From: JAAXTX01 sp037139695 | Lineage (GTDB): Bacteria > Patescibacteriota > Minisyncoccia > Moranbacterales > UBA1568 | Length of the DNA: 19,694 nt | NCBI GenBank assembly: GCA_037139695.1 | Contig: JBAXFX010000018.1 | Location: forward strand, 1 to 19,694 | Reading direction: 5' to 3' | Shown: piece after piece, positions 14,640 through 19,694 of the stretch | Position numbering within the stretch: the stretch's first letter is position 1 | How the letters are laid out: every line of letters begins with the position of its first letter | Translations under genes and position numbers: made by a program | Notes under the pieces: model-generated | What the model was told of the DNA's origin: nothing | What the model saw: only the letters and a program-made list of their open reading frames with translations | Databases searched by the model: none

Positions 14640-15374
14640 TTATGATTCTTTTTTCCGATCCGATTCCACGGCGCTGGTGGCGATACGTATGTCACCGAAG
14701 GCGTTACCTTGCGAGACGACGACGAAGCGCTGCTTCACGAGTTCGAGTACCGCGAGAAACGACACGATCACGTCCATCCGGTCCTCCGCATTCGCGATAA
14801 GTTCCCGGAACCCGTACTCGGCCCGCTTCCGAAGCGATGCCTGCAATGTCAGTATCCGTTCCTCAAGGCTCACAACCTCTTCGATCACTTCCTCGATCAG
14901 TGCTTCCTTCACCGGCATGTCCCCGAGTACTGATAGGAAATGGCGCCTAAGGACGTCCGTAGAAAGCCCTTTCGGCGGGGAGAATGTCTCCGGCGCGCCA
15001 AGGAATTTCTCGCGCGGGAACGAACGCTTCCTATTTAAAAGCATCTTTCCTATCGCCTCGGCCGCGTCCTTGAACCGCTTGTATTCGATAAGGCGGATTT
15101 CCAGATCCTCCATCGATTCTTCCTCCTCATCGGTAAATTGCAGGACCGGCAGAAGCATCTTGGACTTGATCAGGATGAGTCTGGCGGCGATGACGAGGAA
15201 CTCGGACAGGTTCGAAAGCGAGATGGACTCGCGCTCCGAAGCGAGTCGCTCCAGATACTGGTCGGCGACTTCGGCAAGGCTGACCTGCGTTATATCGAGC
15301 TTTCGTCCCTCGATAAGGGTGAGGAGGAGCTCGAGCGGACCCTCGAATTGCCTGATTCGGACATGATACGGCAT
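14640..15374 (-). CDS. scpA: Segregation and condensation protein A (kleisin)
   Basis: ScpA is the kleisin that bridges Smc heads and binds ScpB. In the 244 residues, the N-terminal block IRQFEGPLELLLTLIEGRKLDITQV (7-31) is diagnostic, followed by LSEFLVIAARLILIKSKMLLP (56-76), a variable acidic middle (EEEESMEDLE) and a C-terminal winged helix (MDVIVSFLAVLELVKQRFVVVSQ, about 198-220). Start ATG at 15374 has GGGAG about nine bases upstream. It is the first of a tight run of seven genes. The 74-base gap upstream holds a 7 bp hairpin (gagaata/tattctc, 15409-15425). Confidence 0.96.
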   Translation of the reverse strand: MPYHVRIRQFEGPLELLLTLIEGRKLDITQVSLAEVADQYLERLASERESISLSNLSEFLVIAARLILIKSKMLLPVLQFTDEEEESMEDLEIRLIEYKRFKDAAEAIGKMLLNRKRSFPREKFLGAPETFSPPKGLSTDVLRRHFLSVLGDMPVKEALIEEVIEEVVSLEERILTLQASLRKRAEYGFRELIANAEDRMDVIVSFLAVLELVKQRFVVVSQGNAFGDIRIATSAVESDRKKES

Positions 15375-15448
15375 AACGGTACGCTCCCGATAAAAAGCCT
15401 CTCCTTACGAGAATACCATATTCTCAGGAAGGATTCCAGGCGAGCGTT

Positions 15449-16675
15449 TTACCCTTGATGCCGCCCGAGCTCGGCCTCGGCCGCGGTATCCTCGAGCCTG
15501 AAAGCTGAGAAGATTGAGACAAGCAAGACCACTGACGCCAAGAAGAACACGCTCTGTAACGGAAAGAATGCCAGAAGAGGGATGGCCAGGAGCGCGCCGA
15601 CGATGTTCGCCGCAGGTCGGGCCGTCCGGAAGAACGCGATCAGGTCATCATCCCCACCGTCGATCTGCTTGTAGAAATACGCGTCACGCAACACCTCGAT
15701 TCCGGCCGCGCCCACGCGCGACAAGAACAACAGCACCGCCCAGAAAAACAGGCTTGCCGAAGAAAATAGTCCGACTGCAACCGTGACACCGAACGCAAGC
15801 CCGAGACTCATGATCAGGAATTCCTTCTCGCCGAATTGTTTGTCCGCGAGCACGCCGAGCGGATACTGCAAGAGTACGAATGGCAAGAGCATGACGGTGA
15901 ACATGAGCCCGATATCCTCCCAGGAAAATCCGATCGCCCGAAGATGGATCGGGGTATAGATGATCATGATGACATAGAAAAACTCGAGTGCGAACGAAAC
16001 GATATAGATATGGAACAGGTTCGGCTCCCGGAGCATTTTACGCCACGCGCTCCGCGCCTCCATATCCGCAGTCTCGGGCGTTCGTCCATTGCGAAGCAGG
16101 ACGATCGCGGTGGCAAGCAAAATCGCGTACCCGAGCGTGATCCCGAAAAAGATCCCACTGAAATCCGCCATCTCGAGCACCTTGGTCGAGAAGAACGGCG
16201 CGAGCATGATGCCGGCGTTCATGATGGTCAGATGTAGGCCACGCACCCGACCGGTCACGCCGTCTTCGGAAAATTCCTCGAGTACGACATCGAGCGAGAC
16301 CCAGGCGAGGTTCGTCACGACCAAGAGGAACATGACAAGTATGGCCGCCGGCCAACCGACCGGAATGACCGACAGCATCGCCGAGGTGAAGATCGCCGCG
16401 AGGATAAGCAGGAAGAATGTCCGGACACTCCCGCCCACCCGGCGGATGAACGCCCGCAACTGCCAAAGCGACACGAAGACGACCGAAAACGTTACCAGAT
16501 AAAAGATTCCCACATTGTCCGATCCGATCACTCTGGCGAAGAACGACGAGAGCACATAAACGAAGAACGAATCCGCGAATCCGAAGATGAACGAGAGGGC
16601 ATTTATGACATGCGCGCCCCTCAGATCGGCTCTCTCCTTATGTCCTCCTGCTTTCCGTTTCTTTTTTCGTTCCAT
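15449..16675 (-). CDS. Major facilitator superfamily transporter
   Basis: A 408-residue membrane protein with about 11-12 predicted helices. The N-terminus is strongly basic (MERKKKRKAGGHKERADLRG), which keeps it inside. The second half carries the cytoplasmic loop motif GVLADKQFGEK (274-284), a close match to MFS motif A (GxLaDrxGrk); the equivalent first-half loop (RAFIRRVGGS) is degenerate. VTGRVRGLHLTIMNAG (140-155) resembles the motif around helix 5. A central cytoplasmic loop of about 25 residues separates the halves. The substrate cannot be predicted. The gene lies 93 bases behind the anchored cysteine-domain gene and 74 before scpA; I see no clear promoter or terminator on either side, so it may share their transcript. 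Confidence 0.88.
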   Translation of the reverse strand: MERKKKRKAGGHKERADLRGAHVINALSFIFGFADSFFVYVLSSFFARVIGSDNVGIFYLVTFSVVFVSLWQLRAFIRRVGGSVRTFFLLILAAIFTSAMLSVIPVGWPAAILVMFLLVVTNLAWVSLDVVLEEFSEDGVTGRVRGLHLTIMNAGIMLAPFFSTKVLEMADFSGIFFGITLGYAILLATAIVLLRNGRTPETADMEARSAWRKMLREPNLFHIYIVSFALEFFYVIMIIYTPIHLRAIGFSWEDIGLMFTVMLLPFVLLQYPLGVLADKQFGEKEFLIMSLGLAFGVTVAVGLFSSASLFFWAVLLFLSRVGAAGIEVLRDAYFYKQIDGGDDDLIAFFRTARPAANIVGALLAIPLLAFFPLQSVFFLASVVLLVSIFSAFRLEDTAAEAELGRHQG

Positions 16676-16768
16676 AGGTTTGTTTTCATGAATCGAGAAT
16701 CACAAGTCCAAAGTCATAACGGCCGTCACGCTCATTCCAATCCCGACCCTTGGCCGGTGGTTTTCGAT

Positions 16769-17194
16769 TCACTTGACGCATCCCGCCTTATATCCCCTTG
16801 CCGTCGCGTCTTCCACCGATGAAAAGCAGACCAAATTCTCGGGTTTGATCCGCTTCGCCGAAGCACAGCTTGGCAGATGATACAGGGTCGAGTTCTTACT
16901 CCCGACGAACGCACAGCCTGCGGGATTGACCGTTCCGACCGATCCCGCCTGGGTGGCCTTCGTTCCCGGAGCCACTGTCTCAGCCGATACTCCGGCAACC
17001 TGCCCGCCTTGGCATGAAGAAGTATCCGGACGCTCGACAATGACCGGTTTCGCCGCGATGGCGCTCCCTTGCAGGAACCCGGTCTGAAACGCGATTGCCC
17101 CGACCAGCACAAAACCGGACAGAAGGAGGATTCTCCCCCGTTCCCGTACCAGGAGCGCGCTCATGTCGGAAAATACCCTTCCCAAGCGTGGCAT
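16769..17194 (-). CDS. Membrane-anchored protein with Ada-like cysteine domain
   Basis: The 141 residues (from ATG 17194) have one N-terminal membrane helix (about 21-39, ILLLSGFVLVGAIAFQTGF), a Ser/Thr/Gly-rich linker, and a C-terminal domain of about 48 residues: C94-AFVGSKNSTLYHLPSC110, AKRIKPENLVCFSSVEDATARGYKAGC139. The pattern YHxxxC...KRIxxENxxxFxSxxxAxxxGYxxC is that of small domains related to the metal-binding domain of Ada, common at the C-terminus of exported CPR proteins, often attached to nuclease-like or ComEA-like proteins. Here it stands alone. With the helix as anchor the domain should face outside. The start is uncertain: ATG at 17164 (AAGGG 11 bases upstream) is as good, and a GTG at 17242 would run through the promoter. 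Function unknown; metal or DNA binding are guesses. Confidence 0.75.
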   Translation of the reverse strand: MPRLGRVFSDMSALLVRERGRILLLSGFVLVGAIAFQTGFLQGSAIAAKPVIVERPDTSSCQGGQVAGVSAETVAPGTKATQAGSVGTVNPAGCAFVGSKNSTLYHLPSCASAKRIKPENLVCFSSVEDATARGYKAGCVK

Positions 17195-17206
17195 ATGGCG
17201 GTCTGA

Positions 17207-17235
17207 TTGACACTTTTTCCCGTTTGTCCTATCAT
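17207..17235 (+). promoter_or_regulatory. Consensus promoter of rpmA
   Basis: TTGACA (17207-17212), 17 bp spacer, TATCAT (17230-17235). Predicted leader is about 27 nt, as for rplU, with no Shine-Dalgarno before the ATG. Confidence 0.85.
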
Positions 17236-17239
17236 AGCA
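17231..17239 (-). promoter_or_regulatory. Extended -10 of the anchored cysteine-domain gene, overlapping the rpmA -10
   Basis: On the minus strand TGC is followed by TATGAT (17236-17231). These bases share five positions with the rpmA -10 (17230-17235) on the other strand. The predicted minus-strand start site is near 17224, upstream of both candidate ATGs (17194, 17164). Confidence 0.55.
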
Positions 17240-17268
17240 CACATCGGCTTCATCATAAATTCACCCCT

Positions 17269-17586
17269 ATGGCACATCGTAAGGCAGGCGGCTCAACCTC
17301 ACTCGGTCGCGAATCGGCAGCCCAACGCCTCGGCGTCAAGCTCTTCGGCGGTCAGACCGCGAAGATCGGCAATATCCTTGTCCGTCAGCGTGGTACCAAG
17401 TTCCACCCCGGAACGAATGTCGTCCGCACGAGCGACGACACCCTTATGGCAGTCCGGGACGGCATCGTTTCCTTCAAGAAGAAGCAGATGCTCGCCTTCA
17501 CTGGCAAGCTCGCCAAGCGCATCTTCGTGAACGTCACCCCGAAGGAAGAGGTGGCTGTCGTAGCGAAGACTGCAAAGACGAAGTAA
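17269..17586 (+). CDS. rpmA: Ribosomal protein bL27
   Basis: A 105-residue 50S protein whose N-terminus reaches the peptidyl transferase centre. It begins MAHRKAGGSTSLGRESAAQRLGVK, matching canonical AHKKAGGST.NGRDS...LGVK; then FGGQTAKIGNILVRQRGTKFHPGTNV (FGGQ.v.aGnIIVRQRGT..hpG.nVg) and DGIVSFKK. The ATG at 17269 is chosen because it gives the canonical N-terminus and lies downstream of the promoter; an upstream in-frame start at 17095 would run antisense through the neighbour. There is no cleavable extension as in Firmicutes, so no Prp protease is needed. The C-terminus has about 20 extra residues (VTPKEEVAVVAKTAKTK). It is a single gene with its own promoter and terminator. Confidence 0.97.
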   Translation: MAHRKAGGSTSLGRESAAQRLGVKLFGGQTAKIGNILVRQRGTKFHPGTNVVRTSDDTLMAVRDGIVSFKKKQMLAFTGKLAKRIFVNVTPKEEVAVVAKTAKTK

Positions 17587-17613
17587 CCTGACTTTCCTTT
17601 CCCATCAGTCACC

Positions 17614-17641
17614 AAAAACTCCCCCTTTGGGGAGTTTTTTT
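17614..17641 (+). terminator. Rho-independent terminator of rpmA
   Basis: An 11 bp stem (aaaaactcccc at 17614-17624 with ggggagttttt at 17629-17639), loop cttt, ending in a run of seven Ts. It lies 28 bases after the stop codon. Confidence 0.93.
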
Positions 17642-17699
17642 GATGGCCAACGTCCCAGAAACTCATACCGGATCGACTGAATCACTGTTGTATTCAGGA

Positions 17700-17725
17700 G
17701 TCGAACTCCGATATCGGAGTTCGAC
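17700..17725. repeat. Perfect 26-base palindrome
   Basis: The half site gtcgaactccgat (17700-17712) is followed at once by its exact complement atcggagttcgac (17713-17725). One mismatch outside, two further pairs continue (17697-17698 with 17727-17728). There is no T-run. It could be a protein-binding site, the end of a mobile element or a cruciform; it is too perfect and spacerless for an ordinary terminator. Confidence 0.75.
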
Positions 17726-17738
17726 CCCTTCGGCAATA

Positions 17739-17872
17739 ATACCGAATCAACTTAATCAATAGGACGATTACCACACTGTCATTCCCGCGAAGGCGGGAAT
17801 CTTAGCGGGATAAAAGAGTAATAGTTTAAGTTAATCTGGTATAAGGTATCATCGATTATGTTGATTTGGTAT
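17739..17872. repeat. Inverted-repeat element (MITE-like) around a REP-type hairpin
   Basis: The 19-mer ataccgaatcaacttaatc (17739-17757) recurs in inverted form at 17854-17872 (17 of 19 bases) and at 17824-17842 (15 of 19), the last two being a direct repeat with a 30-base period. Between the arms lies the hairpin attcccgc-gaag-gcgggaat (17781-17800), preceded by gtc, a motif widespread as an extragenic repeat in bacteria. No reading frame is present. This looks like a small non-autonomous element or a structured repeat unit. Confidence 0.6.
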
Positions 17873-17895
17873 AAAGGCGGGACTCCGAATGCAAC

Positions 17896-17931
17896 AAAAA
17901 AGACGGCTAGCATTTGATTCCTAGCCGTCTT
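17896..17931 (-). terminator. Terminator of the 18013-18237 gene (possibly bidirectional)
   Basis: An 11 bp stem (aagacggctag at 17900-17910 with ctagccgtctt at 17921-17931), 10-nt loop, followed on the minus strand by a T-run (17901-17896). A T-rich tail on the plus side (17934-17940) may allow action in both directions. Confidence 0.85.
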
Positions 17932-17955
17932 CTATTTTTTCCATCACTCTTACCG

Positions 17956-17999
17956 TCATCCCGGGCTTATGACTGGCGCACGCCGGTTGACCCGGGATC
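17956..17999. repeat. REP-like hairpin of the tcatcccggg...cccgggatca type
   Basis: Arms atcccggg (17958-17965) and cccgggat (17991-17998) enclose a second small stem (ggcg/cgcc around 17974-17984). The short form of this sequence is a common dispersed repeat in many bacteria. It lies between the stop at 18013 and the terminator at 17931. Confidence 0.55.
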
Positions 18000-18012
18000 A
18001 ATAGTATATCTA

Positions 18013-18237
18013 CTATTCATCACCCTCGTCACCAGGGAAAACTCCTAAATAAACAAGCAATTCATCGTTCTTGGGAGGAGTGTCCTCCGGCTTTTCCCCA
18101 AGAGCATGACCGCTACCGAGAGGCAACTGCGGAACCGTCGACTTCGAAGCCTGTTCGACGCCTATCGGAGTAGTTACAGATTCTTGCGGTGTTACGCCAA
18201 GTTCCCGCTGGTGTTCCTCGTACGTGAGCCTTCCCAT
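18013..18237 (-). CDS. Unknown small acidic protein (74 aa)
   Basis: I do not recognise it. The start is set at 18237 (MGRLTYEEHQRELGV) by a strong AAGGAGGG upstream; a longer frame to 18312 would overlap the promoter. The protein is acidic, without membrane helices or cysteines, and rich in Pro, Thr, Ser and Glu in the middle (TPQESVTTPIGVEQASKST), so probably largely disordered, with a short hydrophobic patch LLVYLGVF before the acidic end PGDEGDE. It has its own consensus promoter and terminator, so it is probably expressed on its own. Function unknown. Confidence 0.65.
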   Translation of the reverse strand: MGRLTYEEHQRELGVTPQESVTTPIGVEQASKSTVPQLPLGSGHALGEKPEDTPPKNDELLVYLGVFPGDEGDE

Positions 18238-18241
18238 AATA

Positions 18242-18249
18242 CCCTCCTT
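18242..18249 (-). promoter_or_regulatory. Strong Shine-Dalgarno deciding the start at 18237
   Basis: AAGGAGGG on the minus strand, four to five bases before the ATG at 18237. Confidence 0.85.
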
Positions 18250-18283
18250 GTTTTGATTGTTAACAGGTACTGAAAGTGATGCC

Positions 18284-18312
18284 ATCATACACCTTTTCAG
18301 TCTTTTTGTCAA
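18284..18312 (-). promoter_or_regulatory. Consensus promoter of the 18013-18237 gene
   Basis: On the minus strand: TTGACA (18312-18307), 17 bp spacer, TATGAT (18289-18284). The leader is about 40 nt. Confidence 0.85.
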
Positions 18313-18447
18313 TAGTCGAAAAGTGGCTTATAAAGAGGCACTGGTTCCCGATGAGGTGGCTGAGAATCCCTCTTTGGTGCTAAGATAAGCACAGAATCGA
18401 TGTTTTATATTTGTAAAAAATGCCCCGCTCATAGTCACAAATCCCCC

Positions 18448-18495
18448 TTGCCCTCTCTTTTTCGGAGAGGGCAATCCCCCTTTCCGAAAGGGGGA
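18448..18495. repeat. Two tandem near-perfect hairpins
   Basis: Hairpin 1: ttgccctctc (18448-18457) with gagagggcaa (18465-18474), 7-nt loop. Hairpin 2 follows with no gap: tccccctttc (18475-18484) with gaaaggggga (18486-18495). Both start with a tccccctt-like left arm preceded by aa. This is typical of dispersed extragenic repeats; the second resembles the hairpin at 19577-19599. Confidence 0.7.
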
Positions 18496-18562
18496 GACGT
18501 ATTTTTTTTCGCTTGTACTGTAATCGATATCTTTTTCGAAAAAAGAGTACCGAGTCTTCGAG

Positions 18563-18620
18563 GCACGTCGTTTACGAACGACCGTGCTGAGGGGACCGCG
18601 TGCCGCCAAAGCTTTTAGCG
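18563..18620. repeat. Adjacent palindromes in the spacer
   Basis: gcacgtcgtt-tacg-aacgaccgtgc (18563-18587) forms a 10 bp stem with one bulged C. About 15 bases further, ccgccaaagcttttagcgg (18602-18620) is an imperfect palindrome centred on aaagcttt. No T-run follows directly. Confidence 0.5.
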
Positions 18621-18731
18621 GAGGCGCAGGAATTCGTGTCGGATGCGTTGAAGTCGGCAGATCTTTTTTTAGAACGTGTCGATTAATAAACTTCAAGAAA
18701 ACTAACCCAATCTCCTACCAGTGCCACACAT

Positions 18732-19187
18732 TCAATTCCTCCGCCTCGCGATGTGTGCATAACCGATAACCAGACATACCACGATCAGAACCGTGAGACC
18801 GGTATCGCCATTCATACCGCCAAACGATGTGGAAACAAAACGTATTCCACCGACTGGATTCGCAAGACGATCGGCACCGATTCCCGACGTCGCCCATGCG
18901 CCTATAACCATAAACGGGATCGTCTCATCATACCTTCTCATCTGACGAAAATTCGTTTCACTGATGGAAGACAGTTCTTCCCGCTCTTCCCGTTTCCGCC
19001 TCGCAAACACATACCCCCAGACGAATATGATCGGATATGCGATTACCTGTGTAACGATCATACACACGATATTGAGCACGAAGAGACCGAGAATCTCGAT
19101 GAATCTCATCGTATAAGGTATATGATCCTTATCGGAACAGCGAAATGCCGTCCGAAAAAAGAAGTTCTTTTCCTCGGGTATGTTCAT
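18732..19187 (-). CDS. Unknown membrane protein (151 aa)
   Basis: I do not recognise it. The start is set at 19187 (MNIPEEKNFFFRTAF) by GGAGG four bases upstream; the longer frame to 19268 would begin inside the promoter. One long hydrophobic stretch lies near residues 30-60 (ILGLFVLNIVCMIVTQVIAYPIIFVWGYVF), followed by a basic/acidic cluster (ARRKREEREE). A central hydrophobic segment (IPFMVIGAWATSGIGA) and a C-terminal helix (GLTVLIVVCLVIGYAHI) follow, then a basic end (ARRRN). So there are probably three or four membrane passes with a charged cytoplasmic loop. It is a single gene with its own promoter. Function unknown. Confidence 0.7.
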   Translation of the reverse strand: MNIPEEKNFFFRTAFRCSDKDHIPYTMRFIEILGLFVLNIVCMIVTQVIAYPIIFVWGYVFARRKREEREELSSISETNFRQMRRYDETIPFMVIGAWATSGIGADRLANPVGGIRFVSTSFGGMNGDTGLTVLIVVCLVIGYAHIARRRN

Positions 19188-19191
19188 GGTT

Positions 19192-19196
19192 CCTCC
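19192..19196 (-). promoter_or_regulatory. Shine-Dalgarno deciding the start at 19187
   Basis: GGAGG on the minus strand, four bases before the ATG at 19187. Confidence 0.8.
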
Positions 19197-19239
19197 ATGT
19201 TCAGGTTGACGAATCGATAGGTTGTTAAAGATCCCCGCA

Positions 19240-19268
19240 ATCATACGGACCGCGGACCGGCTTGTCAA
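19240..19268 (-). promoter_or_regulatory. Consensus promoter of the 18732-19187 gene with repeat in spacer
   Basis: On the minus strand: TTGACA (19268-19263), 17 bp spacer, TATGAT (19245-19240). The spacer holds a tandem heptamer, cggaccg-cggaccg on the plus strand (19246-19259), placed where a repressor could bind. Confidence 0.85.
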
Positions 19269-19409
19269 CTCTTGTGTCCCTACAATCTTGCGTCTCTACG
19301 GGAACCGTCGTCGTTTTCAAGAAAAAAACACTCCCTTTTCCGTCTCCGCGAGGGTGAGTCTTCGAGCCTGTGGCGGTCCAGTCCCCATTTCCCATTCCGA
19401 CTTCTGTGA

Positions 19410-19449
19410 GAGCAGGGTTGCCTACCCGCCTTTGGAGGGTACCCTGCTC
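19410..19449. repeat. Nested hairpin
   Basis: Outer stem gagcagggt (19410-19418) with accctgctc (19441-19449), nine perfect pairs. An inner stem accc (19424-19427) with gggt (19437-19440) directly abuts it. No T-run follows on either strand. Confidence 0.55.
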
Positions 19450-19550
19450 CAGAGCAATCTTTCTCGGGTCATACGCAATAATGGGTTCTCAATAAAGATA
19501 TAGAATCGAAATACTTTCCATATAACTTGCTCCTACTCATCCCAATCTCC

Positions 19551-19599
19551 CTGATTCCTTTCGTTATCGGAATCAGTCCCTCTTTGGGTCAAAGAGGGA
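19551..19599. repeat. Tandem hairpins with an alternative pairing
   Basis: Hairpin 1: ctgattcc (19551-19558) with ggaatcag (19569-19576). Hairpin 2 follows at once: tccctcttt (19577-19585) with aaagaggga (19591-19599). In addition tctccct just before hairpin 1 could pair with agggaga (19595-19601), which would open hairpin 2. Confidence 0.6.
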
Positions 19600-19694
19600 G
19601 ACTCTGGATAGTGTATAAGCGAAAAAAGAACGTTCTCTCCCCTACTATAAGGAATCCGTATATACTGTATCTGAGAGACCGACGGGCGGTGATG

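Larger units (their letters stand above)
17587..18012. other. Gene-free spacer: two terminators and several inverted repeats
   Basis: No convincing gene. It holds the rpmA terminator, a perfect 26-base palindrome, an inverted-repeat element of about 130 bases, the terminator of the 18013 gene and a REP-like hairpin; each is listed separately. Confidence 0.8.
18313..18731. other. Gene-free, repeat-rich spacer
   Basis: No supported gene. An open frame across 18328-18696 (minus) merely reads through the hairpin repeats and has no start signals. The spacer holds the tandem hairpins at 18448-18495 and the palindromes at 18563-18620. I see no clear terminator for the 18732 gene here. Confidence 0.7.
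19269..19694. other. Gene-free end of window with structured repeats
   Basis: No supported gene. It contains a nested hairpin (19410-19449) and tandem hairpins (19551-19599). The last 40 bases carry a TATACT (19661-19666) and end in ggcggtgatg, which could be the start of a plus-strand gene beyond the edge, but nothing can be confirmed. I find no rRNA, tRNA, tmRNA, SRP or RNase P RNA signature. Confidence 0.6.

Noticed and set aside
17781..17998. A CRISPR array suggested by several palindromic repeats
   Set aside because: The hairpins differ in sequence and spacing, there are no regular spacers and no cas genes.
18328..18696. A 122-codon open frame on the minus strand
   Set aside because: It needs a TTG start, has no ribosome site, and a large part translates the tandem hairpins.
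19222..19503. A 93-codon open frame on the plus strand
   Set aside because: It starts inside the promoter of the opposite gene and reads through the hairpin at 19410-19449; no protein-like features.

Overview
This 19.7 kb window looks like a chromosomal piece of a Candidate Phyla Radiation (Patescibacteria) bacterium. The evidence is the gene content: an alanyl-tRNA synthetase that stops right after the editing domain, a PilM/FtsA-like ATPase next to a large one-pass membrane protein of the kind often labelled 'baseplate J-like' in CPR genomes, a shortened phosphoglycerate kinase, a small membrane-anchored Ada-like cysteine domain protein, and very tight packing. TGA is used as a stop (8346, 4748, 2041, 18732), so this is the standard bacterial code and not the Gracilibacteria/SR1 code. 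The phylum call is an inference; I see no rRNA or tRNA gene.

Layout. Bases 1-2040 hold a glycosyltransferase (+), a small unknown protein (-) that meets it at a shared bidirectional terminator, and ribosomal protein bL21 (-) with its own consensus promoter and terminator. Bases 2041-2622 encode an unknown membrane protein (-). From 2860 to about 17200 almost everything is on the minus strand. Read in transcription order it runs: Ada-like anchored protein, MFS transporter, ScpA, ScpB, D-Ala-D-Ala carboxypeptidase, MraY, phosphoglycerate kinase, enolase, PfkB-family kinase, then (from an extended -10 promoter) PilM/FtsA-like ATPase, large membrane protein, coiled-coil protein and mini-AlaRS. 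Ribosomal protein bL27 starts divergently at 17269 (+). The last 2.1 kb is gene-poor: two small unknown genes on the minus strand sit among terminators, inverted repeats and REP-like palindromes.

How the genes work together. The ScpA/ScpB condensin partners, the PBP5-type carboxypeptidase and MraY couple chromosome organisation with peptidoglycan synthesis, and two lower-glycolysis enzymes plus a PfkB-type kinase follow with gaps of 9-40 bases. The PilM-like ATPase and the membrane protein behind it form a plausible cytoplasmic-ATPase/envelope-protein pair, with a coiled-coil protein as possible third partner. This is the best candidate in the window for an undescribed system.

Regulation visible in the sequence. 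Five promoters match TTGACA-17 bp-TATRAT-like sequence (bL21, bL27 and three small unknown genes), and three more are extended -10 promoters (TGC-TATACT/TATGAT). The bL27 promoter and the promoter of the divergent anchored protein use overlapping -10 boxes on opposite strands. The four unknown single genes have textbook GGAGG ribosome binding sites, whereas nearly all recognisable housekeeping genes have none.
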